This document shows, piece by piece, positions 34,400 to 44,544 of a stretch of DNA of 64,000 bases. Position numbers and translations under genes: made by a program. The stretch is from NCBI GenBank assembly GCA_013368315.1, contig JAACJM010000005.1, forward strand, positions 868,001 through 932,000. Direction: 5' to 3'. Every line of letters begins with the position of its first letter. Within the stretch, counting starts at the first letter, position 1. Source of the stretch: Tetrapyrgos nigripes (lineage: Eukaryota; Basidiomycota; Agaricomycetes; Agaricales; Campanellaceae). Under the pieces are notes generated by a model. The model did no database searches and had not been told where the DNA came from. It saw only the letters and a program-made list of their open reading frames with translations.

Positions 34400-35545
34400 T
34401 TGCTCTGAACCTAAATAAACTCAACCTCATTTCATTTAGCCCCATAAATACTGTCCAGAAATCAAAAACTGGGATTTTCACACAAGTTGGGCAGATTCAG
34501 GACTTTTCGTGTTTTTTTTTTGCGCAACCTCTCATTGATGTATGGCAGTAATATTGTCCGGAAAATCGACTTCTACAGGTTTGTCTTCGGCGCAACATAT
34601 TTTGCAGGTTTCATGGAAGAGAGAGATTTTGCACAGGTTCAGGCACTAACATTTTTTGCAGGTTGTAAATTTTCTCAATCTTTCCACATGTTAGACTCTA
34701 GCCTGGAATTGCACCATCAGTCTAAGTACTAGTAGTACTACCATATGGCAACATGATATTACCATGAGTAGTTCAAGTAAAAGGAATCATCTATCATTGC
34801 CCTTACTTTCCAACTAATGATTGAGTCCACTGTTCTAAATCTCTCGCCTTCGAATAAATGAGGCTATACCAGGGTTCAGAGTCAAAGCCTTGACCGTCCA
34901 AAACTGTATCCTTGCAATTATCTCAAAGCTCCTTTCAGACAAGGTGGTCACTGATCTGAGCCTGTGGTCAGATATTGGGAAAGTGCATTTGAATTCTTAT
35001 GGGTCTTACTTACGAATCAGTAAGGTACGTACTTAATGAGTTCAAGTACAGTTCAATGTTTTGATCTCAAAGTCTTTGGGTTTTATGGTGGTGACTTAGT
35101 CAGGCAGTTTATAGGTACATATCAATGTTAAGGATACTGAAGACTCAGAACTAAAAAGTGATTCGAGACCGTCGAACCTGCTGAATTTCCATAGTATGTC
35201 ATTGAGCCACCTCCGTAATAAAAGAATGTTGCAATTTCTTGACACGAACCTGCGTAAAAACCACCAAACTACCCGGAATTGGTGAACCTGTCTGGAAAAT
35301 CAGAAGAATCACCAAAACCGTCGCAACCTGCGGAAAATTTGCCGTTTTGGATTTTCCGGACAGTATTATTGCCATAGTATTATTCGCATGTATACCCACA
35401 CAGGTTTAATTACGAGGCCTTTTTAAGGGACTGTCGTTTCTGCGTATGGCTATGCTCATTAGCTCCACCTCCTAATTGGCTGGCAATTCCCGCCATCAGC
35501 AATCACTAAATTTGGGCCTCATGTCACGCGCAGCAGTGGCCCATT
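34400..35545. mobile_element. Non-autonomous element with diverged inverted ends (TATGGCAATAATACTG family)
   Basis: TATGGCAGTAATATTGTCC followed by GGAAAATC at 34541-34567 has an inverted partner at 35350-35376 (TATGGCAATAATACTGTCC on the minus strand, then GGAAAATC). Both continue inward into several AGGTT motifs (GCAGGTT, ACAGGTT). Outside the right copy, on the minus strand, lie CATAGCCATACGCAGAAA and AGGCCTCGTAATTAA. Outside the left copy lies AAACTCAACCTCATTTC. A GGCCTCATGTCACGC box is at 35513-35545. Repeated short motifs near both ends are typical of subterminal transposase-binding sites. No open gene is inside. The exact ends and target duplication were not found. Confidence 0.5.
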
Positions 35546-35899
35546 GATTCTATGCCTATGCTGCAAGGCCCCAATCCCTTGCACAGGCTGCTCGTAACAT
35601 GGTGACCCTTAGTCGCTGTGGGACGACGCACAAAACGCTACTCCAAAAAAAAAGAACGAAAAGAGAGAGGATGGAAATAGCTTTCTGCCTTGACATCGTG
35701 CATGGCGCCATCGGAGCCTTGAACCACATATCATAGTGATGTATCAATACAGTACTTGTCTATCAGTTGATGCTTTTCCATCGAGCCGATATTTTTGTCT
35801 TTTCGGCGTCACTCTGACCCTGAGTGGTCTAATTGCTTCGCCCCTTTGATTCCGACTTCTATTTCCCCCGTTCCCTTCCCTTTGGGTCTTGGATGCTCT
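35546..35899. other. Upstream region of the DUF6533 gene
   Basis: No coding sequence is recognised. It should include the promoter and leader of the gene starting at 35900; no clear TATA box is visible. A GCTCTATGCTCTATGCC duplication overlaps the likely start codon, giving two nearby ATG triplets in different frames (35893 and 35900). Confidence 0.4.
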
Positions 35900-37559
35900 A
35901 TGCTCTATGCCCTAACAAGCTCCCCGTTAGCGTCGTCCCTCCCCGAAAACGATTTTACTCTATCTGCTCAAACCGTCAGTCGCTCATTTGGTAAGTAATG
36001 CACACTTTGTCCCCTGTCGTTCATTCAGAAGTTAAGCTAATTACGCTTTATCCTCAATATTGGCAGTCGCTTCCTTAGCGTTCCTCCTGTATGATATTCT
36101 TTTGACATTGGATGAAGAGATTGAGCTCATATGGAGGTGCGTATCGAACTCTCCTTCCTTCGTTTTTCACTAATCTGGTCATCATTTCTTTCGACAACTA
36201 CCCGAATAACAGTGGGCGAAAATGGTCCCTATTCAAATTTCTGTACTTCTACATCCGTTATGTCCCATTCATACTGCAACTGTTTGTAATCTTCTTTCAG
36301 ATTCATCCACTCTCCACTCTCCACCCTTACATTCTCGTGAAATCCCTCAAGCTGACCTCAATTTCCTTTGTTCAATGCCTTTGCGTTTATAGCCCTCTCC
36401 TCCTCGTTGGCACAGAAATCACTCCTCTGCTTCATTTTACATCAAAGGATTGTGCTATCTGGGAGATATATCAGGGATGCCTAACAATTGCTGTATTCGC
36501 TCCGGTGGATTTTATCCTCGTTGCTAGAAGTGAGTGCTTAGCCAACGGCTCTGGAAGTGCCTAAACTATGTACATAGTCTATGCCCTTTTCCACTCCACT
36601 CCTCTCGTCCAGATCTTTGTTTCCGTATGCTATGTCGCATCAATCATTGCCATGGCTGTTGGCTTGGCCCTTGCAGTTCCCGAGGTTACTTTTGATGGGA
36701 TATGTCATACGACGAATGTTTCACAGAAGGCTATAATAAATGTATGAGTATGTACTCTTTTCTGATTTTTAACCTACTCTCCAATTCAACCTCCTTCGCA
36801 AATTTCTGATTTCACTCTTGTTTTCCGCTCTATTGTAATCAAAAAGAGGCGCAGAAGTCACCTTCCAAACGATCCTCTTCATTCTCACTCTCTACAAATT
36901 CATCTCTATGCTCCATGAAGAGGGATGGGTCGTGGCCAGAGCTGTACCCGTCCTCAGAATAGTTATTAAGGACGGGATCTGGGCTTTCTTCGTATTATTC
37001 ACACTCATCGCAGCTCAAACACTGGTTTCTGTAGCAGGTCGAGAGGGAGGGATTTTGTATGGATGGGTGTTGTGTGCCTTTTCGTTTAGTGTGAGTAATT
37101 CTATCTTCAATCTCTACTGGTGAAGATTCTGCATGTCGTTGGAGCTTCCCTGGGATACAATATCTATCTGTCTTACTAAAATTTTCGTTGATGTAGGGCT
37201 ACCGCATCCTCCTGAATCTCAGCTATATTCCTCGCTCTCGCTCTCGCCCCCAAAGAACCCATCGTCAAAGACCTTATGATTCCCCAGGTCGAACTAATTC
37301 GTATACCCCTAGAACTGGCTTGCTCCAACACATTCCTCAATGGGCAGAGTATATCTCCCCAGTATATTTTGAATCCGGCTATCCTTCCTTCACGAATAGC
37401 TACAACACAAATGGGATTTTTAGCGAAGTGACTGGGATTGTGACTGAGATGGAGTTTGCTGCGACACTGACGAGGTTAGAAATGTATACAGGTACGGGTA
37501 CGAGCGCAGAGGAGATTGAGCTAGTTGATGTGATGCCGGTATCGTCAACTGAACGCTGA
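35900..37559 (+). CDS. DUF6533-type seven-helix membrane protein
   Basis: Exon 1 (35900-35990) and exon 2 (36067-36136) join to SRSFVASLAFLLYDILLTLD then EEIELIW. Exon 3 starts at 36213 with SGRKWSLFKFLYFYIRYVPF. This D-LLTL-EIE-IW...KW-L-K-LYF--RY-P pattern is the DUF6533 signature. Further exons give CAIWEIYQGCL...APVDFILVAR, IFVSVCYVASIIAMAVGLALAV with VTFDGICHTTN, FQTILFILTLYKFISML, IKDGIWAFFVLF and, after an intron ending near 37196, GYRILLNL followed by a hydrophilic tail ending at 37557-37559. There are about seven hydrophobic segments and the C-terminus would be cytoplasmic. The exon between about 36290 and 36420 is uncertain. A farther in-frame start at 35795 is possible. Function is unknown. 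Confidence 0.75.
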
Positions 37560-37958
37560 TCAATGCAGATCTGAAGGAGAGGGTGGATGACGATTTATTT
37601 ACTCATAAACGAGATGCGCCGTTTCATTTGCGACTGTTTGCATATGCCTTCCCGTTCTAGAGCCCGGGTGCTGACCCTCTGGCAAATACGATATATTTAA
37701 GTTAATGTCGTGCTCCGGTATCAGAGTATCAGTACCCTCATTTCTGGGTTACTCAGACAGCTTCTGGAAGCTCAATGGTCAGTCCTGCATGCGAGCTAGC
37801 TGCCATTTCATCGAAACACTCGGAAGCAAGACGTACGGAGTCTCGCTAGCCCTGGAGGACATTTTGTGTTCAGATATATACACCACACGAAGTGTGTCAA
37901 GATGTGTGTATAGTCTGGATACTCGAGACTAGTTCAGATATGTCTAGCACTTCGAGGT
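37560..37958. other. Short intergenic stretch
   Basis: No gene is recognised. The end (37951-37958, TTCGAGGT) is the left target duplication of the hAT-type element that follows. Confidence 0.5.
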
Positions 37959-38487
37959 CAAGGGGTACCCAGAACCTTAATACCTGACATCACCTTGGGG
38001 GGAGGGGGGGGGTGTAGGGGTCCTTATGACCCAAAGTGACATGCTATGTAATAAGCACTTGGATGACCTGTAAGAGCCTTCCATTCAGTACAAGACTTGC
38101 TAAAAGCATAAAATGAAGACAAAAACAGCATCTAGGCTCATTCTGTTAGCTGAGAAACCAAATCTAGAAGGAGGCTGGACCGTTCCATTGCAACCATGTG
38201 ACTTGTACTGTATGACATCATGGCAGTAAGTGTCAGAAAAATGCAGGTCAGCATATGTACAATCTAAATAGGGACAAAAAGAGCATGTATACACACTTTT
38301 AGTGCAGTAAAATATGAGTCAAAAGAGCGTTGATGATGGGGTTGGGGAGATGAGGTAAGCTTATGTAACTTTTGCTTACATACTACCTTCCATAAAAGGA
38401 AGGAGAGGGGGGAGGGGGGGGAGGGGGTCAGGCCTTATGACCGAAAATGAAGGTGATGTCCGGCAGTAAGAAAGTGGGTACCCCTTG
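37959..38487. mobile_element. 529-bp hAT-type MITE with 8-bp target duplication
   Basis: The ends are CAAGGGGTACCCA and its exact complement, and inverted similarity continues inward to GACATCACCTT. The 8-bp sequence TTCGAGGT flanks both ends (37951-37958 and 38488-38495). An 8-bp duplication with a CA-G-GG-type terminus is diagnostic of the hAT superfamily. Just inside both ends are long G-rich runs (about 37997-38012 and 38405-38425) followed by CTTATGACC. There is no coding capacity; it would need a hAT transposase from elsewhere in the genome. Confidence 0.88.
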
Positions 38488-38639
38488 TTCGAGGTCATTG
38501 GCTCGAAGTAATGTAATTAATGGATCTATATGTCGAAACGAGGTGTGCTGGTGTACAGCTACCCATCACCAACCAATAGCTCAGCTCTACCATTCAGTCA
38601 GCAAATTCCATACTGTGCCGATATGTTGTTCCCTATTTT

Positions 38640-39090
38640 GGGCCTCGTCAAAGCTAAATAGAAGGCAAAACGCCAAAACTGTCAAGTAGCTACAGTCGCG
38701 GACAGTCAACGTTGACAATTTATCGCAGGCCGGATATAGGAAGATCTTGGATTTTTTGGGCTAAATTTTTGTCGGATTTGTAGTTAGAATAGCGAAATAC
38801 GTCGAAAAACGCATCTCCGAAATTTTTCCCACGAGCGGTTAGGTACTGCCAATTTTTCGAGGGATCGCTCAGAAATGGCCCAATGACCCTTCTGCTGCTT
38901 GACAACCCAACCTTTATGCTCTCATTCCAGCCTTCGTTGTTTTTCCCCCCTCTTTACAGCCTTTTCTTGGCAACTCTGGCACTCAGTCCTCATGAAAGGG
39001 GTGTGAGCCAGCGCCGCGGCGTGGCGAGTACGAGGCCGTGGGTAGCTACAAACATAAAGTACACATTTTGTTATTGAACTTCTTTATCTT
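38640..39090 (-). repeat. GGCCTCGTA-box repeat with GTACACATT/ACTTCTTT tail
   Basis: On the minus strand GGCCTCGTACTCGCC...GGCGCTGGCTCACACCCC runs from 39036 back to about 38997, and beyond the box on the plus strand GTACACATTTTG and ACTTCTTT follow (39058-39085). The same box and tail order occurs near 18.46 and 13.03 kb. Upstream, GGTACTGCCAATTTTT at 38842-38857 and ATGGCCCA at 38875 match the last bases of the window (63970-64000), so a second repeat overlaps here. Confidence 0.55.
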
Positions 39091-42000
39091 CCCCCAATAA
39101 ATACTAGTACATGTAGAAAACTATTTATTTATTTCCTTTTTAACTAGGTCAGATAACAGAATTAAAAACTTGAGATTCAAAGCCAGCGTAGCTTCATCAC
39201 TACCAATGTAATATCCAACTGTATACCCAACTGAGCACACACTTCCCACTGGAATTTCCTGTTGGAATTTTATATTGAACTATACTTACAACAAACGATC
39301 TTATCTTTCTCTCCACTTTCTAGTATACACAATCCACTTGTATCCACATATGCACCACCTACTTTCTGTACTACTCTGTACTTACATTGTTTCTTACATC
39401 GTTGACTCCGAACTGATATCAGACATTACATTGTAGTATCCGCTTTTCTCCACAGTGTTATATTTATGGACTCGCATAGCCACAGTAGCCAACAGTATAA
39501 ATACTCAGTAGTTTACTGTCTATACCTCTAGAGCTGCAATAGTATTCGTCAACTCGCATATTTCCTCTGTTAATAGTGGAAGGGAAGATAGTAACGTTAC
39601 AACGTAAGTGCTGCAAGGCGCAAACAAGAGCCGTTTGATGGATAGCCCGCTTAGAAAGCTCCATGAGCAGCATCTGAGACGATAGTTTGAGTTGTTGGAC
39701 AGAAAAGAAGCAAAGAAGGGAGAGGTTGGTGACAATTAAGATGAAAAGCTTACGCGTCGACGGGGAGCTTGAATTGAATCGGAGTTTTAATTGAGACAGG
39801 CAGGAACAGAGCATAGAGTACATAGCGTCAACCTGACAGAGAAAATTTGAGAATGTAACAGTGGCATTTAGGCAAAAAGGGCGTTGCCGCAAACAACGTA
39901 TATTTGCGCGAAGCATCTTCAGAGACCTTCGCGAAAAATAAGCTCACTATGTCGGAACTTTCATTTCTCGCTTATAAGCACAGCTGCCTTATAAGGTAGT
40001 TATAATGTCATCATGATGGCCCCATTAATTCTTGCCGGACTCTAATAATAGCCAACGATATAATTCTGAACCGATTATCCAGCACTAAGCGCTCAGCTAA
40101 TAGTTCTATTGCCTCGTCCCCCTGGTGTACAACCTTCCAGCAATTCTTGAATAGGCTTCTACACCCCTATGTAGTCTGGTTATTTGTCATAGGGACAAGC
40201 CGCGCCAGGATTTTGATGAGGTAAGCTATATATTTCCCATGGTTCCTTTCTCAAATCCGAATATTATTACACTACTAGTGATACTTTAAACTAGATAGAT
40301 GATAGTAGGAGACCTATAGCTAGTGCATTGGGAATTTTTGAAGCAAAGTGTGGCCAAAGTCTCGAGGTTTGGGTGCTGAAAGTGCCAAGCGGCACTATCC
40401 GGCAATTACATGTAAGCGGTAACCGGTCAACACAAATGAGCCTCTGTGCAGCGAAATTTTCTCCACTTTTCTTCATACGCCGAAGCTAACACATCTAAAA
40501 CGCTATATACCGGCTCTACAGCGTTTTGCGAGGCGCAATTTAACAGCTTAATGACTGACCAGAATTGTGAGAGCGTCATTAGCATATGTAACAACCTCTG
40601 GCACGGCCCCGCCTCACAAAAGTAAACTAGACTAACCCCTATGCTCCTACACCTTCAACATGTTGGTTTTCGTATTTTGATGGTGAGCTTGGAAGCTCGT
40701 AGATTTCAATTACTTGTTTGCCGTAGATACGTAGCCCCTATTTCCATAGTATTGAGTATGTTGTCCTGGATGTTTCTGTGTATCCGATCGTCCTTGCGTC
40801 CCGTCATCATCTAGCAGGACAAACCAGAATTGGCACCCATAAAAGTGCAGGTACCCCTGGTTCATGATGCGTGTGCAGGTGGCGCGGGTGCATACAGAGG
40901 TACAGGAGGTGGCTGTGTCGATCCAATTTGTAGTCAAGTCCATTACTTTCACTTTTTCGTTGTTTCAGAGTGGATTCTGGTCATGTATAAGTAGGTTAGT
41001 AGGTTTATAGACTCTATATTCACACTTGGATTCAGGGATCCTGAGCTGTAAACCATCAAAAAAATACAAGTCAAGTATAGGAATCAGTTGCCACAATTGA
41101 AATGAAGTGCTGTTCACATATGTACATTTTCTATCAAAAATTCCTGGTGTTAATCAGGTATAGAAGCACTGCAGTGAAGGCAAAAGAGGTACAAGTGCAG
41201 TCCTGGGGTGGGAGGTACAGGTGCAGGTTAGGTACAGGAGAGGTACGGGAGAGGTGCGGGTTATGTGTGGGTGGGTACAGGTGAGGTACGAGTGTAGTAT
41301 GAGTGTGGTAGAGGTGAGGTGCGGGTGCAGGTGGTACAGTAATAGATATCAGAAAGAAATATGTGTACATATATTAGACAGGAATGGCCACAATGTAACT
41401 GAGAAATCTTGGAAGAGACTTACAAAGCTTGCTAATCTTGCCGTGGAGTTCGTAGGTTAGGTGATAAAATAGCTTACAAGCTCTGCTGAGGTACTGAGTC
41501 TTGAGATACAGTATCAGTATCCATCTAACTAAATCTGTCAGAGTGTGTTGGACCCGCATCGTGAATAGAGGTTGACACGTTAACGCGTCACAATCAACTT
41601 GTTCTTTTCAATTCAATTTATTCATGGTCCAGCTGTATGATACTTAGTTATATACCTGGTATTATGTGTCAGAAAATCTCTTTATTCGTTGCTAGATACA
41701 GAAGTGGGCCACAGATGTTCAAATTGGAGTCATACTTACTTGCCCGAATTTCCATTCTCATTTGCTCTATCTAAGTGTTGCGAAATGAAATCTTTTCCAC
41801 TGAGTACAGACAGACACTCATCTTTATATCTAACTCCAAATCTCAACAAATCTACCTAAAAACGAAGTGTAAACATGAAGGAAAATGAGTATAAGCACAG
41901 CCAGCTCCTGCACCTGCACCACCTGCACCCACACCTTGCACCCGCACTTTTCTGGATACCCAACCGGAATATAAGTACTCGTTCTCTTGCTGCATCTCAC

Positions 42001-42399
42001 TCTCATGTGCTGGGACTCACAATGACTCAAGACATCCATTTCAACAAAATCTATCATGCTTGTTTCCATCCAGATCACTACTACTTTGCCCACACTCGGA
42101 ACTGTCGCACCCATCGAGTCTGCATCCGCCATTCCGCCTGCCCGAATTGAGCCTGACAATCGTGAGAACGCACCTGCGGAGACTGTCGGAAGATATAACA
42201 AGAAGCCGCCCTTGCCCTTGTTGTTGCACCATACGGATTGGAGGGGAAAAGGGCGGTACCAGGAACAATTGATGGTTGCACCACCGAAATATAGAGTACT
42301 TGCATGTTATACATGTAATGATCTTCTAGCACTACAATGACAATGCATATATATATATGAAATGACATTGGATGTACATTACGAGGCCTCTTAAAGGCC
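39091..42399. other. Gene-poor stretch with a G/T-rich minisatellite
   Basis: No protein family is recognised on either strand. From about 41186 to 41345 many variants of GAGGTACAGGTG, GTGCGGGTG and GAGGTACGGGAG follow each other, a degenerate minisatellite on the plus strand. Similar motifs lie at 40845-40915, and the C-rich complement (CACCTGCACC types) lies at 41905-41950. The frames there translate as Pro/Thr/Val-rich low complexity and are not genes. A frame at 42056-42340 has no recognised motif. Confidence 0.5.
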
Positions 42400-42464
42400 G
42401 AGTTAACTTATGTCGACCTCGAAAATTTTACCACGCACACAAACTCCCACCCCTTTCCACTGCC
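42400..42464 (+). repeat. AGTTAACTTATGTCGACC repeat, copy 1
   Basis: AGTTAACTTATGTCGACC, then CGAAAATTTTACCACG and AAACTCCCAC, is shared with 62374-62438 and, more diverged, with 62075-62140. Here and at 62.06 kb the block is preceded by ATTACGAGGCC-like sequence, so it joins a GGCCTCGTA box. It is probably one end of a dispersed non-autonomous element. Confidence 0.7.
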
Positions 42465-43213
42465 AGCTTGTCATTAACGTGCGCTTCCTTTTATAAACTC
42501 GTAATAAATCTTCCCTATCTTCATCTAAATACCGGTTATACTGTCGCTCTCCTCTTCAACATACGGGGTCCTTTAAATAAACCTTCAACTTAGGACAACT
42601 TCCTCCAGGAGCTCCCTTTTCGTGCCTTCCACCAATCGTCCTACAACTGTTGATGTTTTTGTTGACGTCACTGACGGCTTCACAGCACTGTCCAGTCAAA
42701 TCTGTACAGAGTCAACGTCGACTCGACTGCTCATCTTCATTTAATGACCCCAGGCTTATTCCAGATTCCCTGCAGTGCGTTTACAGCTCTTCTTGCCATC
42801 ATTCCTTCAATCTTTATATCTCCATTATGGATTCAGCATAGATACTCAGCAAACAGATTATGCAGAGTGAAACACTGCGTCTAGTCGTTCACAGTTGGTC
42901 TTTGCCTCGGATCTACACTTGCATGTGTTTCTATAGTCAATAAATAGCATTCTATCCGCAATAAAAATGTGTCTCTATCACCGATCTGTTTCCGGAGTCA
43001 ACAGCCTTCCATATTTCCTGGGACCCTGATGGAGACCCTGAAAAGAATGTTTCATTTATTGCGCTTTACGTCCTGGACCCACTTGCGCATCACCTTCACT
43101 GATGTTCACATCGTTTCATACTGTACAGCCTCACAGGATCACCCGAGCAATTAAACCTGCATTTCAAGTATCTTTCTCTCATCGTCCACCTCAACCAGCT
43201 CTGGGCCGCAGCC
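42465..43213. other. Intergenic before the unknown gene pair
   Basis: Nothing coding is recognised. This should contain the promoter of the gene starting near 43214; the sequence is C/T-rich toward that start. Confidence 0.4.
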
Positions 43214-44459
43214 ATGGACAATTATTTCAATTTTGACCAAGCGAGTAAGTCGCTGGGTTTTTTTATCTATCCCCCTCAGGTTTTCTGATGTTTTCATGGC
43301 CAGAGGCTCTTCTTGTCAACCTTCAGACGGAACGGAATAAGCTAAATCTAAAATAATCGAGATCACTAACCACTGACTCTGTACGTTCTTATATCACACT
43401 TTTGTCACCAGTTAGAGGTTCGAAGTTGTTTTACTTATGCACAGAACGGTGACCTGCAAGTTCGGAAATATGCAACGCCACATTCCTATCGTGTAACCAA
43501 CCCGGTAGATATCGAAAACGAGTCTGGACCATATCAAGAAACAATATTTCGACTTCAAGGGGTCATTTATGAGCAAGAACTTCCTCCTGTTGCGCTGATC
43601 AGGTAAGAAACTCTGAATCCTTTAACACTCATCTTTTGATCCTTTCCAATTACTATTCAAGTGGCACTCATGGACGCAAACAAGTCCCTTACCTCCGGCA
43701 ACATATTGGTATTCTAGGTCTTGGGCTTCCATACATGAACACTTCTATCAATAAACTCCATCTCCTTTTTGCTAAATTCCAGCGTGCATTGAATGGCCAT
43801 ACTCTCAATCCCTGGGTACCAGACAACTCGTTCAGCTCTGGCCATGTTGGGATTACTGCTAGTTGCCGATATTTCACCGTCGGTCTGAATGTGTTGGGGA
43901 AGCAAAATGTGCCATTCCAGGATGGTGTTGATCCTGACCAAGTACTTCAGTCTTTCCTCAAGGACGGCTTCGCTCACACAGAAGAGAACAATGTGCTTTA
44001 CATGAAGGCATCGAAGCCCGGGAATAAGTGGCGGTAAGTCCTGCATTCCTTCCAAAGATCTTCCCCTCAATATGACCGCATGTACCTAGCTATACAGACG
44101 TTCAGCCAAGTGCTTTTACCATTGGCGATATCGTCGAGATACAGTTCACTGTTATTGCAGTGCGACAACACAATGACACATATAAGATGATTATGATTTT
44201 AAAGTCTATTCTTTTGTTGAATGACTCTGTTCCCACTGTGTGTATGCCTTCTTGCCATCAACAGTTATCCTGACTATCATCTCTGTAGGCTGCAACGATT
44301 GCAAGGAACAGCGCAATCTCCTCCCAAATATCAATCACCTCTCCCAGTCTTTTGAAAAGGCTCAGATACGATGACAGTTCTGATGAAGATGATATTGTTG
44401 AGGAGCAGCAAGTACGGCGAGGACTTGCAAATCTGAGACTGAATCATGATAAGCCCTAG
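43214..44459 (+). CDS. Protein of unknown function, multi-exon (gene A of a pair)
   Basis: Well-supported exons are 43412-43602, 43662-44033, 44090-44237 and 44289-44459. They splice in phase and end at TAG 44457-44459. The likely start is ATG 43214 (MDNYFNFDQA, exon 43214-43244), but the link to 43412 is uncertain. The protein reads LEVRSCFTYAQNGDLQVRKYAT, VIYEQELPPVALI, YLRQHIGILGLGLPYMNT, FSSGHVGITASCRYFTVG and AFTIGDIVEIQFTVIAV, and ends in an acidic then basic tail (SSDEDDIVEEQQVRRGL). It has no signal peptide or membrane segment. I do not recognise a named domain; it resembles unnamed proteins I associate with Agaricomycetes. The clean splicing and absence of stops suggest a real gene. 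It lies head-to-tail with gene B. Confidence 0.65.
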
Positions 44460-44544
44460 CGTCTCAGTATTTTACAGATCCATAACGACGTACACTGTAG
44501 AACTGATATAGTCCCCAGTACATAGATAATCTATAGGGAAATGC

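Noticed and set aside
41134..41370. Pro/His/Thr-rich minus-strand frame as a protein
   Set aside because: It is the translation of the minisatellite.
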